Below are positions 39,015-48,720 of a DNA stretch of 64,000 nt, in pieces; the first letter of the stretch is position 1, and every line of letters starts with the position of its first letter. Source of the DNA: Candidatus Zhuqueibacterota bacterium (GTDB taxonomy: Bacteria > Zhuqueibacterota > Zhuqueibacteria > Oceanimicrobiales > Oceanimicrobiaceae). Location: positions 1 to 64,000 of the forward strand of contig JAJDAD010000026.1 in assembly GCA_029262055.1 (NCBI GenBank). Direction: 5' to 3'. The position numbers were made by a program, and so were the translations under genes. The notes beneath the pieces are model-generated. The model saw only the letters and a list, made by a program, of their open reading frames with translations. It made no database searches and was not told where the DNA came from.

Positions 39015-40421
39015 TCAAAACGGAATCGTCACGAGCGTTGATCCGAAAAACTCCAGACCGTACTCAGACACATCAGCGCTGCCGTCAAACTTGAGATAAC
39101 TGCTAAAGACGATTCCAAGGCCAAAAGTATATTGAGTTCTGTCTCTTTGCCTGGGGAAAAGCCGTTGTAAGTCGGGATCGTCGTTGGCGGAGTAGATGCG
39201 GTGGCCCGGCACAGTATGAATTCCAAACCTGAGAGGAATCAGTCCCAGCTCCGGTACCTTCAACAGGTACTCCATACCAAAACGTACCTCCAAGGCATTG
39301 TCTATCGTGAGATCGGGCATATCGTCAGGGTCCGAAAACTCCCCCGTTGGCGACAATTCATCATCAGCCGTAAGATTGAGATCATTGCCGGTCAGCAAAT
39401 CGGTATACTCAATCTGCACCAGGTCGAAGGTAAAACGCAGCCGGTTATGAACAAGATAGTACAACCCCAATCCGTAGGTATCCGGAATCCCCATTCTGAA
39501 GCTGCGGTTTGGTGGGGACTCTTTCGGGAGAACTTCTCCTGTCTCGAATTGAAATTGTGGCAAGAAGGTGTTGGTGGTCAATTTGAAAGTCGGATTAAGG
39601 TTGAGCACACCGCCCAGGAAGAGCTTGTCGACTATCAAAGCGCTATTGAACCCGAAGCTAAAACTAGGCTGGACGTTGCGCTCCTCAATGGTTGTGATCG
39701 AATAGGTCGTTTCTGCAGTATTGCCTTGGGGCAGTCGCCCCGCGTGCGCAACCGCGGGGTCCAGAAAAGTCCTCTCGTTCAGACTGAAGTTCATGACCGA
39801 GATCTTGGCCGTGGCGCCAATACTGAGGCGCCGATTGAGTTTAACCGCAGCCGCAACACCGTCGTTCACCATTTCAAGATCCAGATCCACCGACTTGCCC
39901 GGAAAGTTTCCGGAACCTGCCAGGACCTGCCGGTTGGTCAGTGGCTGCGGTATGGTCAGGAACTGGCCAGTTTCAAAATTGAACCTCGAATCGAAGGCGA
40001 CGTTGCGAAATGCCGCAAAGGTGACTCTTTTTAGGGGGACAAATATGCCGGCCATGGTTTGATTGAAGTTGATGGTCTGGAAATTTGCTCTGGCATCGGG
40101 GTCTTCAAAAGAGCCGGATGGCTCATCAAAGTCACTGCGGGCGTGCCGCTGGTGCAATGAGGCCCCGGCACTTTTCAAAAAAACAAGTCCGGCTGGATTG
40201 ACTGGGGCGGCTGTTTCGTCCTGGGCAGCGCCGATAAAAGCGCCTCCCAATGCGGCCGGACGCGCACCGGGTTGAATAAAATCGACGCGCAGATAGTTTA
40301 GATTAATAGGCGGTGTCGGTGGACGCTGCGCCCAGCTCTGGCTAACGAGTATGAGAAGGATTGGCGCGAGACTCAGGAGCTGAAAGTGAGGTCGCCGGGT
40401 GCAGGGTGTGTCTTCAGTCAT
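39015..40421 (-). CDS. Outer-membrane beta-barrel protein (PorV/FadL/UPF0164-like)
   Basis: YLRVDFIQPGARPAALGGAFIGAAQDETAAPVNPAGLVFLKSAGASLHQ; repeated alternating strands; aromatic C-terminus. Confidence 0.72.
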   Translation of the reverse strand: MTEDTPCTRRPHFQLLSLAPILLILVSQSWAQRPPTPPINLNYLRVDFIQPGARPAALGGAFIGAAQDETAAPVNPAGLVFLKSAGASLHQRHARSDFDEPSGSFEDPDARANFQTINFNQTMAGIFVPLKRVTFAAFRNVAFDSRFNFETGQFLTIPQPLTNRQVLAGSGNFPGKSVDLDLEMVNDGVAAAVKLNRRLSIGATAKISVMNFSLNERTFLDPAVAHAGRLPQGNTAETTYSITTIEERNVQPSFSFGFNSALIVDKLFLGGVLNLNPTFKLTTNTFLPQFQFETGEVLPKESPPNRSFRMGIPDTYGLGLYYLVHNRLRFTFDLVQIEYTDLLTGNDLNLTADDELSPTGEFSDPDDMPDLTIDNALEVRFGMEYLLKVPELGLIPLRFGIHTVPGHRIYSANDDPDLQRLFPRQRDRTQYTFGLGIVFSSYLKFDGSADVSEYGLEFFGSTLVTIPF

Positions 40422-40715
40422 TCGGACTCCGTAATGCGTGGGTTCAACTAAGCAACTTAAAAGGGAATCGGGTAAAAGTCAATGACGAAAACCCCGGCTG
40501 TACCGGCGCAAAGAGTGCACATACGTTCAGGTGGTCGACCCGAAACAGGTCTTGACTTGGACGTGCCTGAGCGCTATATTAACAATTACGTCATAAGTCG
40601 GCGCGAACCCTTCGTTCGTGCTGCAAAGAAGTCTACCAGCCAGCGAAAAATCAAACCTACAAGTTAGTTTTGACGACAACGTGCTGATGGTTGAATTAGC
40701 AACGCAGGAGCCAAT

Positions 40716-41744
40716 ATGCCTTTTTGGACAGATATTATAAAAAGAGAACTCGATGACAAGCCGATCGCAAGTCATCTTTATGTGACCGACCAGTGCAACC
40801 TGGATTGCCACTACTGTACCGAGTACGACAACAGCGTGCCGCATCCGAGTTTGGATGACCTCAAGATGTGGATCGAGAAGATCAAGAACCTAGGCTGCAT
40901 CCGTATCGGACTGCAGGGTGGCGAGCCGTTACTGCACCCGGACATTGTGGAAGTCGTCAGGTTCTGCAAAAAGATGGATCTGAAAACCAGCATGTCCACC
41001 AACGGGTTCAAGTTGACCCGTTCCCTGATTGCCGGCTTGCAGGAGGCAGGACTGGATTCACTGCAGCTTTCGGTCGATCGCATGACCCCGATTCCCTCAA
41101 CGCGAAAATCTGTCAAGACCATCATTCCCAAAATCAAGATGTTGAAGGAATCCAACCTGCGCTTCAACATCACGGGCGTGCTGTTCAAAGAGTCTCTGAC
41201 AGAAGCACAAGAAGTCCTGGACTACGGCTTGTCAAATGACATACCGACGCACGTTCGTTTGATCCATTCCGGCCCCAACGGCGAATACGCCGTCGATCGC
41301 GGCGAAAGAGACGCTCTGCGAAAAATGATCGATTTTCAGATCGCGGAAAAGAAGAGGGGCGGCCGTATCCATTCCACCGCCCACTTGTTGCAGTATCAAA
41401 AATCCCTGCTGAATGGCGGCGGGCAGGATTGGACCTGTGTCGCCGGCTACAAGTATTTCTTTGTTTCTGCCAAGGGGGAGTTCTGGCTCTGCAGCATGAA
41501 CCACGGACCAAGCCCCCACATCATGGACGTGACACCGGAGCTTTTGCGCAGCTACTTCCACAAAAAAGACTGTCAGGACGGTTGTGGCGTCTATTGTGTC
41601 GTGACCGAGTCCATCGCAAACAATAGCCCCCTAAAATACGCGGCGGTGGAAGCCTGGGATCTGGTGCAGCAGAAAGCGGGCAAAGCAAAGCGCAACCTGC
41701 TCGGGGAGCCTCGCGCTCTCACGGAAGATCCCCCGCAAGACTAG
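40716..41744 (+). CDS. Radical SAM protein with SPASM-like C-terminal Cys cluster
   Basis: VTDQCNLDCHYCTEY, IGLQGGEPLLHPDIVEVV; C-terminal CVAGYKYFFVSAKGEFWLCSMNHG...CQDGCGVYC. Confidence 0.87.
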   Translation: MPFWTDIIKRELDDKPIASHLYVTDQCNLDCHYCTEYDNSVPHPSLDDLKMWIEKIKNLGCIRIGLQGGEPLLHPDIVEVVRFCKKMDLKTSMSTNGFKLTRSLIAGLQEAGLDSLQLSVDRMTPIPSTRKSVKTIIPKIKMLKESNLRFNITGVLFKESLTEAQEVLDYGLSNDIPTHVRLIHSGPNGEYAVDRGERDALRKMIDFQIAEKKRGGRIHSTAHLLQYQKSLLNGGGQDWTCVAGYKYFFVSAKGEFWLCSMNHGPSPHIMDVTPELLRSYFHKKDCQDGCGVYCVVTESIANNSPLKYAAVEAWDLVQQKAGKAKRNLLGEPRALTEDPPQD

Positions 41745-41791
41745 ACGCTTGCTGCCCGGCGTTTTCCCCCTGTTTTCGGTGGGCTCGTGAT

Positions 41792-42973
41792 TTATGCCAG
41801 TGTTGAGCCTGCACCCGATTCAATCAATTCCAGATAAATGGACTCGAGTTGGGCCACGTGCTCGTCGATATCGTACTCCTTCTCCATCTTTGCGCGTGCG
41901 GCTTGCCCCAGGTGGCGCCGTAGGTTCTCGTCCGTCACCAGTTGCGCCAGCCGCTCTGCGAGAAGGCGAAAATCTCTTTCCGGTACCAAATAGCCGGTCT
42001 TGCCATCGTCGATAATGTCAGGAATCCCTCCGTGGCGAGAGCCGATCACCGGCAGGCTGCAGGCCGCTGCCTCTTTTGCTACCATCAATCCGGAGTCACG
42101 GTCTTTGTTACGTGCAACAACACTGGGAGCGAGCAGGATGTCGGCCGTGTTCTTTAATGCATCCCTGATTTGTTCATGCGAGAGGGTCCCGACAAAGGTT
42201 ACGTTCTCACTCAAGCCTATGCGGGCAACCAGAGCTTTTAATTTGTGCTCCAGAGGGCCACTGCCAACTATCTTCATCGTGATTCCCGCTGTCGTGAGTT
42301 GCTTCACTGTTTCGGCAAAAGCCCTGATGCCGTACTCAAAGCCCTTCTTTTCGACCAGCCTTCCTATCATCATGATAGTTACCGTTTTTTCGCTTGCAGC
42401 GGGACGAGGGTGGCTCTTGAACAGGCTGAGGTCGATCCCCAAACGATGCACTCTTATCTTTTCAGCAGGACAGCCCAGTTCGACAAATCTGTCTTTTAAC
42501 TCATTGGAAGCAGCGAGAAACAGTGATGTGCCCCTGACCAATCGACGCAGCGATAGCCAATAGACCCAATTCGTCGGTTTCAGCTTTTGGTTGCCAAGTA
42601 AGGTGCCAACATCATTGCCGTGCAGACTGACAACCAGCGGCACGCGAAACTTCTTGATGTAAGGTAGCGCCAGGATTCCGCTTTGCCCAAAGTGGGCATG
42701 AGCCAGCTTCGGCGCAATGTGCGCAAACTGGCGCGCAATAGCCGAAGACTTTATGCCTTTGGCAAACAACCACGCCTCGAGTTTGCGACCTTTTAGATTT
42801 CCGGGGACAAAGACATTATCGAAAGGAAAGAGGTTGTGATTGATTCTTTTTTTTGTAAATACAAAGGGGGTAAAATTCTCGTATTTTCTGATGGTTTCAT
42901 AGACAAATGTCTCCGAATAGGCCGCGAATGTATCCCGGAATATGACGATGCTTGGTTTGACTTGTTTGTTCAT
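41792..42973 (-). CDS. Glycosyltransferase family 4 protein
   Basis: VSLHGNDVGTLL, MMIGRLVEKKGFEYGIRAF, LAPSVVARNKDRDSGLMVAKEAAACSLPVIGSRHGGIPDIIDDGKTGYLV; ATGA overlap with the upstream flippase gene. Confidence 0.9.
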   Translation of the reverse strand: MNKQVKPSIVIFRDTFAAYSETFVYETIRKYENFTPFVFTKKRINHNLFPFDNVFVPGNLKGRKLEAWLFAKGIKSSAIARQFAHIAPKLAHAHFGQSGILALPYIKKFRVPLVVSLHGNDVGTLLGNQKLKPTNWVYWLSLRRLVRGTSLFLAASNELKDRFVELGCPAEKIRVHRLGIDLSLFKSHPRPAASEKTVTIMMIGRLVEKKGFEYGIRAFAETVKQLTTAGITMKIVGSGPLEHKLKALVARIGLSENVTFVGTLSHEQIRDALKNTADILLAPSVVARNKDRDSGLMVAKEAAACSLPVIGSRHGGIPDIIDDGKTGYLVPERDFRLLAERLAQLVTDENLRRHLGQAARAKMEKEYDIDEHVAQLESIYLELIESGAGSTLA

Positions 42974-44523
42974 TTTGTCGTAACTTGCGCTGGTTTGAGT
43001 TTTACGGCGACCAGTAACCTGACCCACTGATCTCTGCGGACAACACCTGTCAGGCTGGCCACGATTGCGTAGGTGACAAAATAGGCCGGAGTCAGCAGCA
43101 ATAGCCTGACATGGTATGAAAAGTCAAGTTGGTACTTGAGCAGCAAAATGGGAAGGGCAGCCAGCGTGGCGACGAGCAATGTGCGAATATAAAACGGAAA
43201 CGGGAACACTTGACCGAGACGCACGTTCAACCGATTCTTGATTTTGGTCAAAGCATAGCCCCACGAGAAAAGGTTAGCGATCAAAGTTGCGAGCGGAGGC
43301 CCTACAACACCCAACATGAATATCAATGGGAAGTTCAAGACAGTGTTCACTATTAGAAGGTAGATGGCTGACCTGGTCACTGTCTTGGTGTCGTTCACCG
43401 CTTTCATCAGGGAGCTGTAGGTCGCCACTCTCTGAATGATGATGACGGTATAGATGCGAAAAGGCACCGCAGCGGCAAGATACTTTTCCGAGGCTAGCAA
43501 CACGATGAATTCTTCCGCAACGATCAGGAAGAGAACCACCAGTGGCAGGACAATGACGGAGACTTTCCTGATGCTGTCGTTCCAAAGCTCCAGCAATTGC
43601 TGCTTCTGTTCTTTGAGATAAAAGGAAACCAGTTTAGGCATCATGACCGCCGCGAACGAGGAGGCCACAATCCCGATGAGCGGGATTTCCCAGGCACCGA
43701 CAATGTATTCCGCAAAAACGACCGGTGTAAAGAAGAACTCGACCATATACTTGTCGATTTGACGGTTCAGGCCCCAGGTAATCTGGGCGATGCTGAGCGG
43801 GATCGCGTACTTTAGTTGCTCCAGCAACATGCCTTTGGGAACCGTGGCGCGGGCATGACGGTCGAACGCCTTCAGGAACAGGTAGCCGCTAACGAGAAAG
43901 CGAACCGTTCCGTAGGCAAGCAGAGAGTAGATGACAAACGCCAGCGGATATCCGAGAAGGACCGGCAGCACCAGGGCCAAGAGCTGGCTGACGCCGACGG
44001 TGATATTCAGGAGACCCGCTGCCTTGGTTTTGTCGAGGGCGATCAGGATATTGGGCATGGGCAAAGTCGGGAGCTCCAGCACGACCAGCAGCACAAATGG
44101 CCAGAGCAGGCCTTGCAGGTCTCTGCCCCATAATTGTGCGGCATACCTGAACCCGACCAGGGCCAGCGCACAAAAGATACTGATAAGAAAAAGCGTCTTT
44201 CCCGTCTGCAGGGCTACGGCCTTGCGCGAGTCGGACGATACTTTTTCAAAGAAGTAAAAAACACTCTCCGGCAGGCCAAGTTGCCCAACGGTGAGAACGG
44301 TCGAGTAAACCAGAAGCAGAAAGGAAATCAGACCGAAAGCTTCCTTGCTCAGCAAGCGGGTCAGGACCACGAGAGCCAGGAGTTGCGAAATGACCCCGAT
44401 GGCCCGGCTGACCATGATGACACTTACTTTTTTGCCGAAGCCGCCGCGACTTTCCGGCGGCTTCTTCGAGCCATGTGAATCACTCACGTGTAAATATTCC
44501 TTTCCCGAATCCGTTAATGCCAA
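42970..44523 (-). CDS. Oligosaccharide flippase / polysaccharide biosynthesis membrane protein
   Basis: About 12-14 TM segments; SRAIGVISQLLALVVLTRLLSKEAFGLISFLLLVYSTV; Wzx/MATE-like. Confidence 0.87.
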   Translation of the reverse strand: MALTDSGKEYLHVSDSHGSKKPPESRGGFGKKVSVIMVSRAIGVISQLLALVVLTRLLSKEAFGLISFLLLVYSTVLTVGQLGLPESVFYFFEKVSSDSRKAVALQTGKTLFLISIFCALALVGFRYAAQLWGRDLQGLLWPFVLLVVLELPTLPMPNILIALDKTKAAGLLNITVGVSQLLALVLPVLLGYPLAFVIYSLLAYGTVRFLVSGYLFLKAFDRHARATVPKGMLLEQLKYAIPLSIAQITWGLNRQIDKYMVEFFFTPVVFAEYIVGAWEIPLIGIVASSFAAVMMPKLVSFYLKEQKQQLLELWNDSIRKVSVIVLPLVVLFLIVAEEFIVLLASEKYLAAAVPFRIYTVIIIQRVATYSSLMKAVNDTKTVTRSAIYLLIVNTVLNFPLIFMLGVVGPPLATLIANLFSWGYALTKIKNRLNVRLGQVFPFPFYIRTLLVATLAALPILLLKYQLDFSYHVRLLLLTPAYFVTYAIVASLTGVVRRDQWVRLLVAVKLKPAQVTTK

Positions 44524-44634
44524 AACGGGTGAAGTTAAGGAATAGAACTCAGACTTTCTACATAGTTTTCAGAAATATGAGATTTTGAATAACCCTTTGC
44601 GAGGCAGACTCTGAATAACAAGCCAACACGAGTT

Positions 44635-45828
44635 TTGTTTTTTTCTTCATGTGTCCGTGGTGGCGGCGCCGGCTGGAGCCTCTATTATTTGCTCAAACAC
44701 CTGAACCGCGACGCTATCGAACCATTGGTTGCTGTCCCGGCCAAGGGTATTTTTGAGAGTCGTTTCAAGGAGCTTGGAATAAAGGTGATGGTTTTACCCG
44801 GCATGCCGGAACGAACCTCAGAAATGCGCTTTAAGCGCAGGAGCCGGGTGACAGCCGTGGCAAGCTATGCTCTCAACCTGTGGGATTCTCTCACTCTGGT
44901 TCCGCGCCTGGCACGATTGATTACAAATGAAAAAGCACAACTGGTTTATTGCAACAACATGATGGTTAAGTCTACGGGCGCACTGGCTGCTCAACTTGCG
45001 GGTGTTCCATGTGTGCTACATGCTCGCAACCTGCATGAAGCGTTCGGGAAGGTACTATTCTATTGTAAGGGAATTGCCAGGCTGGGATCAGTGCGAACAG
45101 TGATTTCTAACTCACATGCCTCGGCCATTCCATATATGAGATCAGTTCCTGGCAAGATGCAGGTCGTGCACAATGGCATCGATCTAGAAGATTACCAAAC
45201 GACAAAGATCCCCAAGGGCCAGTGGCGCGCGGAATACGGGTTCGGTCAGGATGATTTCCTGGTCGGATTTACGGGCAACCTGATTCCCCGCAAAGGCCTG
45301 GACACGCTGATTCGTGCTGCCGCTCTGGCGCTGGAGCAGCAGCCAAGCCTGACCTTCGTGATCGTCGGTAGAGTTCCGGTGGGCAGCAGGACGGATCATT
45401 CCGCCGGTTACAAAGCGTTGGCAGCACAGTTGGGCATCGCCGACAAAGTCCGGTTCATCGGCTTTCTCGACGATGTCCGCCCTGCCGTAAAGGACTTCGA
45501 TATTCTGGCTTTGCCGTCGCTGCAGGAACCCTTCGGGCGATCGATTATCGAGGCCATGGCTCTCGGCACGCCGGTCGTGGCCAGCCGTGTTGGCGGCATC
45601 CCTGAAATCATTGACGACGGCAGCGATGGTCTGCTTGCGACACCCGGGGATCCGGAGGCACTGGCCGGAGCCATCTGCCGGATGGCCGAGGACGCGGTTT
45701 TGCGATCCGGTATTTCCGCGGCTGCCGCGGACAAGGTTGCCAGCCAATTCAACGTGGCGCGGCTCAACCGTAAAATGGAGGAGTTGCTCCTGCAGGCGGC
45801 GGGGCGTCCACGTTCGGAAGAGCGGTGA
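44635..45828 (+). CDS. Glycosyltransferase family 4 protein
   Basis: GGGAGWSLYYLLKHL, VGFTGNLIPRKGLDTLIRAAAL, LPSLQEPFGRSIIEAMALGTPVVASRVGGIPEIIDDGSDGLL. The true start may be slightly upstream. Confidence 0.9.
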   Translation: MFFSSCVRGGGAGWSLYYLLKHLNRDAIEPLVAVPAKGIFESRFKELGIKVMVLPGMPERTSEMRFKRRSRVTAVASYALNLWDSLTLVPRLARLITNEKAQLVYCNNMMVKSTGALAAQLAGVPCVLHARNLHEAFGKVLFYCKGIARLGSVRTVISNSHASAIPYMRSVPGKMQVVHNGIDLEDYQTTKIPKGQWRAEYGFGQDDFLVGFTGNLIPRKGLDTLIRAAALALEQQPSLTFVIVGRVPVGSRTDHSAGYKALAAQLGIADKVRFIGFLDDVRPAVKDFDILALPSLQEPFGRSIIEAMALGTPVVASRVGGIPEIIDDGSDGLLATPGDPEALAGAICRMAEDAVLRSGISAAAADKVASQFNVARLNRKMEELLLQAAGRPRSEER

Positions 45829-45893
45829 GTTGAAGTGGGTCTCCCTTTGCCAACTGTGACACGAGCACGAATTTGTCAAACAGGAAAATCATC

Positions 45894-46592
45894 ATGAAGG
45901 CCATGATCCTGGCGGCAGGACTCGGAACGAGGTTGCGACCTCTGACCAATACAAGGCCAAAAGCACTGGTCGAAATTGACGGTAAGCCTCTGCTTGAGCT
46001 GGTACTCGAGACGCTGATCGCTGCTTCGGTCACCGATGTGGTCATTAATTTGCACCACTTCCCCGAACAAATCCGCCGTTTTCTCGAATCCCGCCAGAAC
46101 TTCGGAATCAACATCTCATATTCCGAGGAGCCCGAGCTGCTGGATACAGGTGGCGGTCTAAAGAAAGCGAGCTCATTCCTGGCAGGCGAGGAGGCGTTTA
46201 TCCTGCATAATGTGGACGTGCTCAGCAACATCGATCTGCAGCAGATGGTAGCCGAGCATCGGGCGAGCAAGAGTCTGGCCACATTGGCCGTTAAGCAACG
46301 AAAAACGTCACGCTATTTCTTGTTTGATGAAGAAGGTGTGCTTTGCGGTTGGAAGTCAGTGTCGGGAAATCAGACGAAGATGGCACGCAAAGCCAAAGGC
46401 GCGTTGCTGGAGCGGGCATTCTGTGGTATCCATGTCATCTCTCCTGAGATTTTTGAAAAACTGCATGAGGAGGGCGCGTTCTCGATTGTGGATAGCTACT
46501 TGCGCCTGGCGGGTGCAGGCGAGCAAATAAAAGCATTTCGGGCAGATGACTATGATTGGCGGGATGTTGGCAAACTTGAAGAACTGAAGTGA
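45894..46592 (+). CDS. Nucleotidyltransferase (sugar-1-phosphate nucleotidyltransferase-like)
   Basis: MKAMILAAGLGTRLRPLTNTRPKALVEIDGKPLLELVLE; LLDTGGGLKKA; HNVDVLSNIDL. Confidence 0.92.
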   Translation: MKAMILAAGLGTRLRPLTNTRPKALVEIDGKPLLELVLETLIAASVTDVVINLHHFPEQIRRFLESRQNFGINISYSEEPELLDTGGGLKKASSFLAGEEAFILHNVDVLSNIDLQQMVAEHRASKSLATLAVKQRKTSRYFLFDEEGVLCGWKSVSGNQTKMARKAKGALLERAFCGIHVISPEIFEKLHEEGAFSIVDSYLRLAGAGEQIKAFRADDYDWRDVGKLEELK

Positions 46593-46630
46593 AGTGGCTT
46601 TACCCCCAGCTGAGCGGTCCGACAAAAAAA

Positions 46631-46660
46631 GCCGGGTGTTGTTTACACCCGGCTCTATTT
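46631..46660. terminator. Bidirectional rho-independent terminator
   Basis: AAAAAAA-GCCGGGTGT-tgttt-ACACCCGGC-TCTATTTT between convergent genes. Confidence 0.88.
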
Positions 46661-46663
46661 TGA

Positions 46664-46870
46664 TTAAAGCCGCTCGGTCGCCTTCGCGATAGCAGCTTCC
46701 AGAACCTGTTCCCGCGAGTCTCCCTCGCAGCGTACGAAAACTGCACCGGGATCTTCATTTGCGACGTGGCAGTAATAAATGTTGCCAATCTGGTAGCTTG
46801 TGATTTTTACCGGCGTACCTTTGATTGTTTGGCGCTCGACTTCATAACCCTCGGCCTGTGTCATAATCAC
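46664..46870 (-). CDS. Small conserved-looking hypothetical protein, coupled to the sulfurtransferase
   Basis: 68 aa; overlaps the upstream sulfurtransferase by 4 nt (ATGA). Confidence 0.6.
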   Translation of the reverse strand: MIMTQAEGYEVERQTIKGTPVKITSYQIGNIYYCHVANEDPGAVFVRCEGDSREQVLEAAIAKATERL

Positions 46871-47712
46871 GCTCCTCGCTCTATTGGCGCCCCGACCAGG
46901 TTACCCCACTCGGTCCAGGACCCGTCGTAGTTTCTGACGTTAGGGTATCCGAGAAGATATTTTAGAACAAACCACGACAAGCTTGAGCGCTCCCCAATTC
47001 TGCAGTAGGCGACCACATTTTTGTCGGCTGTGACTCCCTTACTCTCGTACAAGCTCTTTAATTCTTCAAACGTTTTGAACGTACCGTCTTCGTTACACGC
47101 TGTGCCCCAGCCAATATTTTGAGCGCCGGGAATGTGCCCCGGACGCTGACAAGTTTCGGGCAAGCCTGGGGGTGCGAGAATCTTCCCGGTGAACTCATCC
47201 GGTGAGCGCACGTCGACCAACGCAGTTGAGTCCAAATTGTGAGATTGCAACAGTTCCGCCAGTTTGATGCGCTCTGTTTCGTCCAGGGCCTTAGCAGTAT
47301 ATGCGGTGGCTCCAGGTGTTGCCTTTTCCGTAGTCACTTCCCGTCCCTCGGCAAGCCATTTTGCCCGGCTGCCATTCATTAGCCGGACATCGCCGTGGCC
47401 GTACATTTTTAACTGCCATAATGCCCAGGCCGCAAACCAATTATTGTTGTCACCGTAGAGCACAACAGTTGTATCGTCCGAGATGCCGCTGTTACCCAGT
47501 AGTTGTTCCAGGTCTTCCTTTTTTATGATATCCCTCTGTACGGTATCGCAAAGCTGAGTTTGCCAATTCCAGCCAATAGCACCTGGTACGTGGCCTTCTT
47601 CGTACGCCTTGGTGTCGACATCGACTTCTACTACCCTGACGTTTGCGTCATTTCGGTGTTGGTCAACCCAATCCGTTGAAACCAAGACCCCTGGATTTGC
47701 GTAATCCGCCAT
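46867..47712 (-). CDS. Sulfurtransferase (tandem rhodanese)
   Basis: STDWVDQHRNDANVRVVEVDVD, GHVPGAIGWNW, VAYCRIGERSSLSWFVLKYLLGYPNVRNYDGSWTEW. Confidence 0.93.
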   Translation of the reverse strand: MADYANPGVLVSTDWVDQHRNDANVRVVEVDVDTKAYEEGHVPGAIGWNWQTQLCDTVQRDIIKKEDLEQLLGNSGISDDTTVVLYGDNNNWFAAWALWQLKMYGHGDVRLMNGSRAKWLAEGREVTTEKATPGATAYTAKALDETERIKLAELLQSHNLDSTALVDVRSPDEFTGKILAPPGLPETCQRPGHIPGAQNIGWGTACNEDGTFKTFEELKSLYESKGVTADKNVVAYCRIGERSSLSWFVLKYLLGYPNVRNYDGSWTEWGNLVGAPIERGA

Positions 47713-47907
47713 TTTTAGCCCTCCTGGTTATGGTATTTATGTGGATGCGGGATCTCAAGAATGGTTACAAATCAAACATTCTCCTGGACGAGATACCGCT
47801 GATGGTGAGTTTATCAGATATAGTAGCAAATCAGGTAGATGACAGCAAGCAAAAAAGCATGTTTCCCTCTTTTTGGGAATGTGTGCCGCCTTGATTTATG
47901 AGTTGCC

Positions 47908-48645
47908 TTAATTGTCTTCGGAAACGAGTAACGGTACAATCGACTCCCAAACTGTCTTGGCGATGATCTTGTGCCCGGCGGCGGTCGGATGAATGCCGTC
48001 GGGTTGATTCAGTTCTGTAACGCCGCCGACGTCGCGCAGCAGAAAGGGGATTAAGGTAGCATCATCCTCTCTCGCGAGTTGTTGATAAATCTCCCGGAAC
48101 TTGTCTGCATATTGTTTCCCGAAATTAGGGGGGACCTGCATGCCGGCAATAACTACTTTCACGCCGGGATACCGGGCCCGCGTTTTCATAATGAGCCCTT
48201 CAAGGTTTCTTTTTGTCACATCGAGATCTATCCCTCGCAAAGCGTCATTGCCACCCAACTCCAGAACCAGAATATCAATCTTGCGCTTGAGGAGCCAATT
48301 GATCCGGCGCAGGCCACCCGCGCTGGTTTCGCCGCTGAGTCCGGCATTGATGACCTCAAAAGGCAGGCCGAGGGAATCTATCTTATTTTGGATCAAATGG
48401 GGGAAAGCCAGTCGCGGGTCGAGCCCGTACCCGGCAGTGAGACTGTTTCCGAAGAACAGAATTGTTTTGGAAAGTGTAGGTTTTTTCGTACTTTTATTAT
48501 TGTTGCTTTTGTGGCTTGGATGATTCTGCGCCAGAGCAGCGGTTATACAGACTAGAAGCAGAACCACAGTTGCGAAGAGTGTGGGAATCCGTGTTGAAAA
48601 ACGTGGCGTCATGGAGCCTAACCTCATTTGAAACCAATTTTGCAT
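47908..48645 (-). CDS. Arylesterase / SGNH hydrolase, TesA-like
   Basis: ILFFGNSLTAGYGLDP, LELGGNDALRGID, QPDGIHPTAAGHKIIA. Confidence 0.9.
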   Translation of the reverse strand: MQNWFQMRLGSMTPRFSTRIPTLFATVVLLLVCITAALAQNHPSHKSNNNKSTKKPTLSKTILFFGNSLTAGYGLDPRLAFPHLIQNKIDSLGLPFEVINAGLSGETSAGGLRRINWLLKRKIDILVLELGGNDALRGIDLDVTKRNLEGLIMKTRARYPGVKVVIAGMQVPPNFGKQYADKFREIYQQLAREDDATLIPFLLRDVGGVTELNQPDGIHPTAAGHKIIAKTVWESIVPLLVSEDN

Positions 48646-48720
48646 GGAGCCGTCTTTGTTGTTACCTGTTCAAGCCTCTAAAGTTGCGTTGATTTACTGC
48701 TGCTGCCAAATTAGGATACG

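Noticed and set aside
45184-45879. 231 aa minus-strand ORF
   Set aside because: Antisense to the GT4 gene; no family features.
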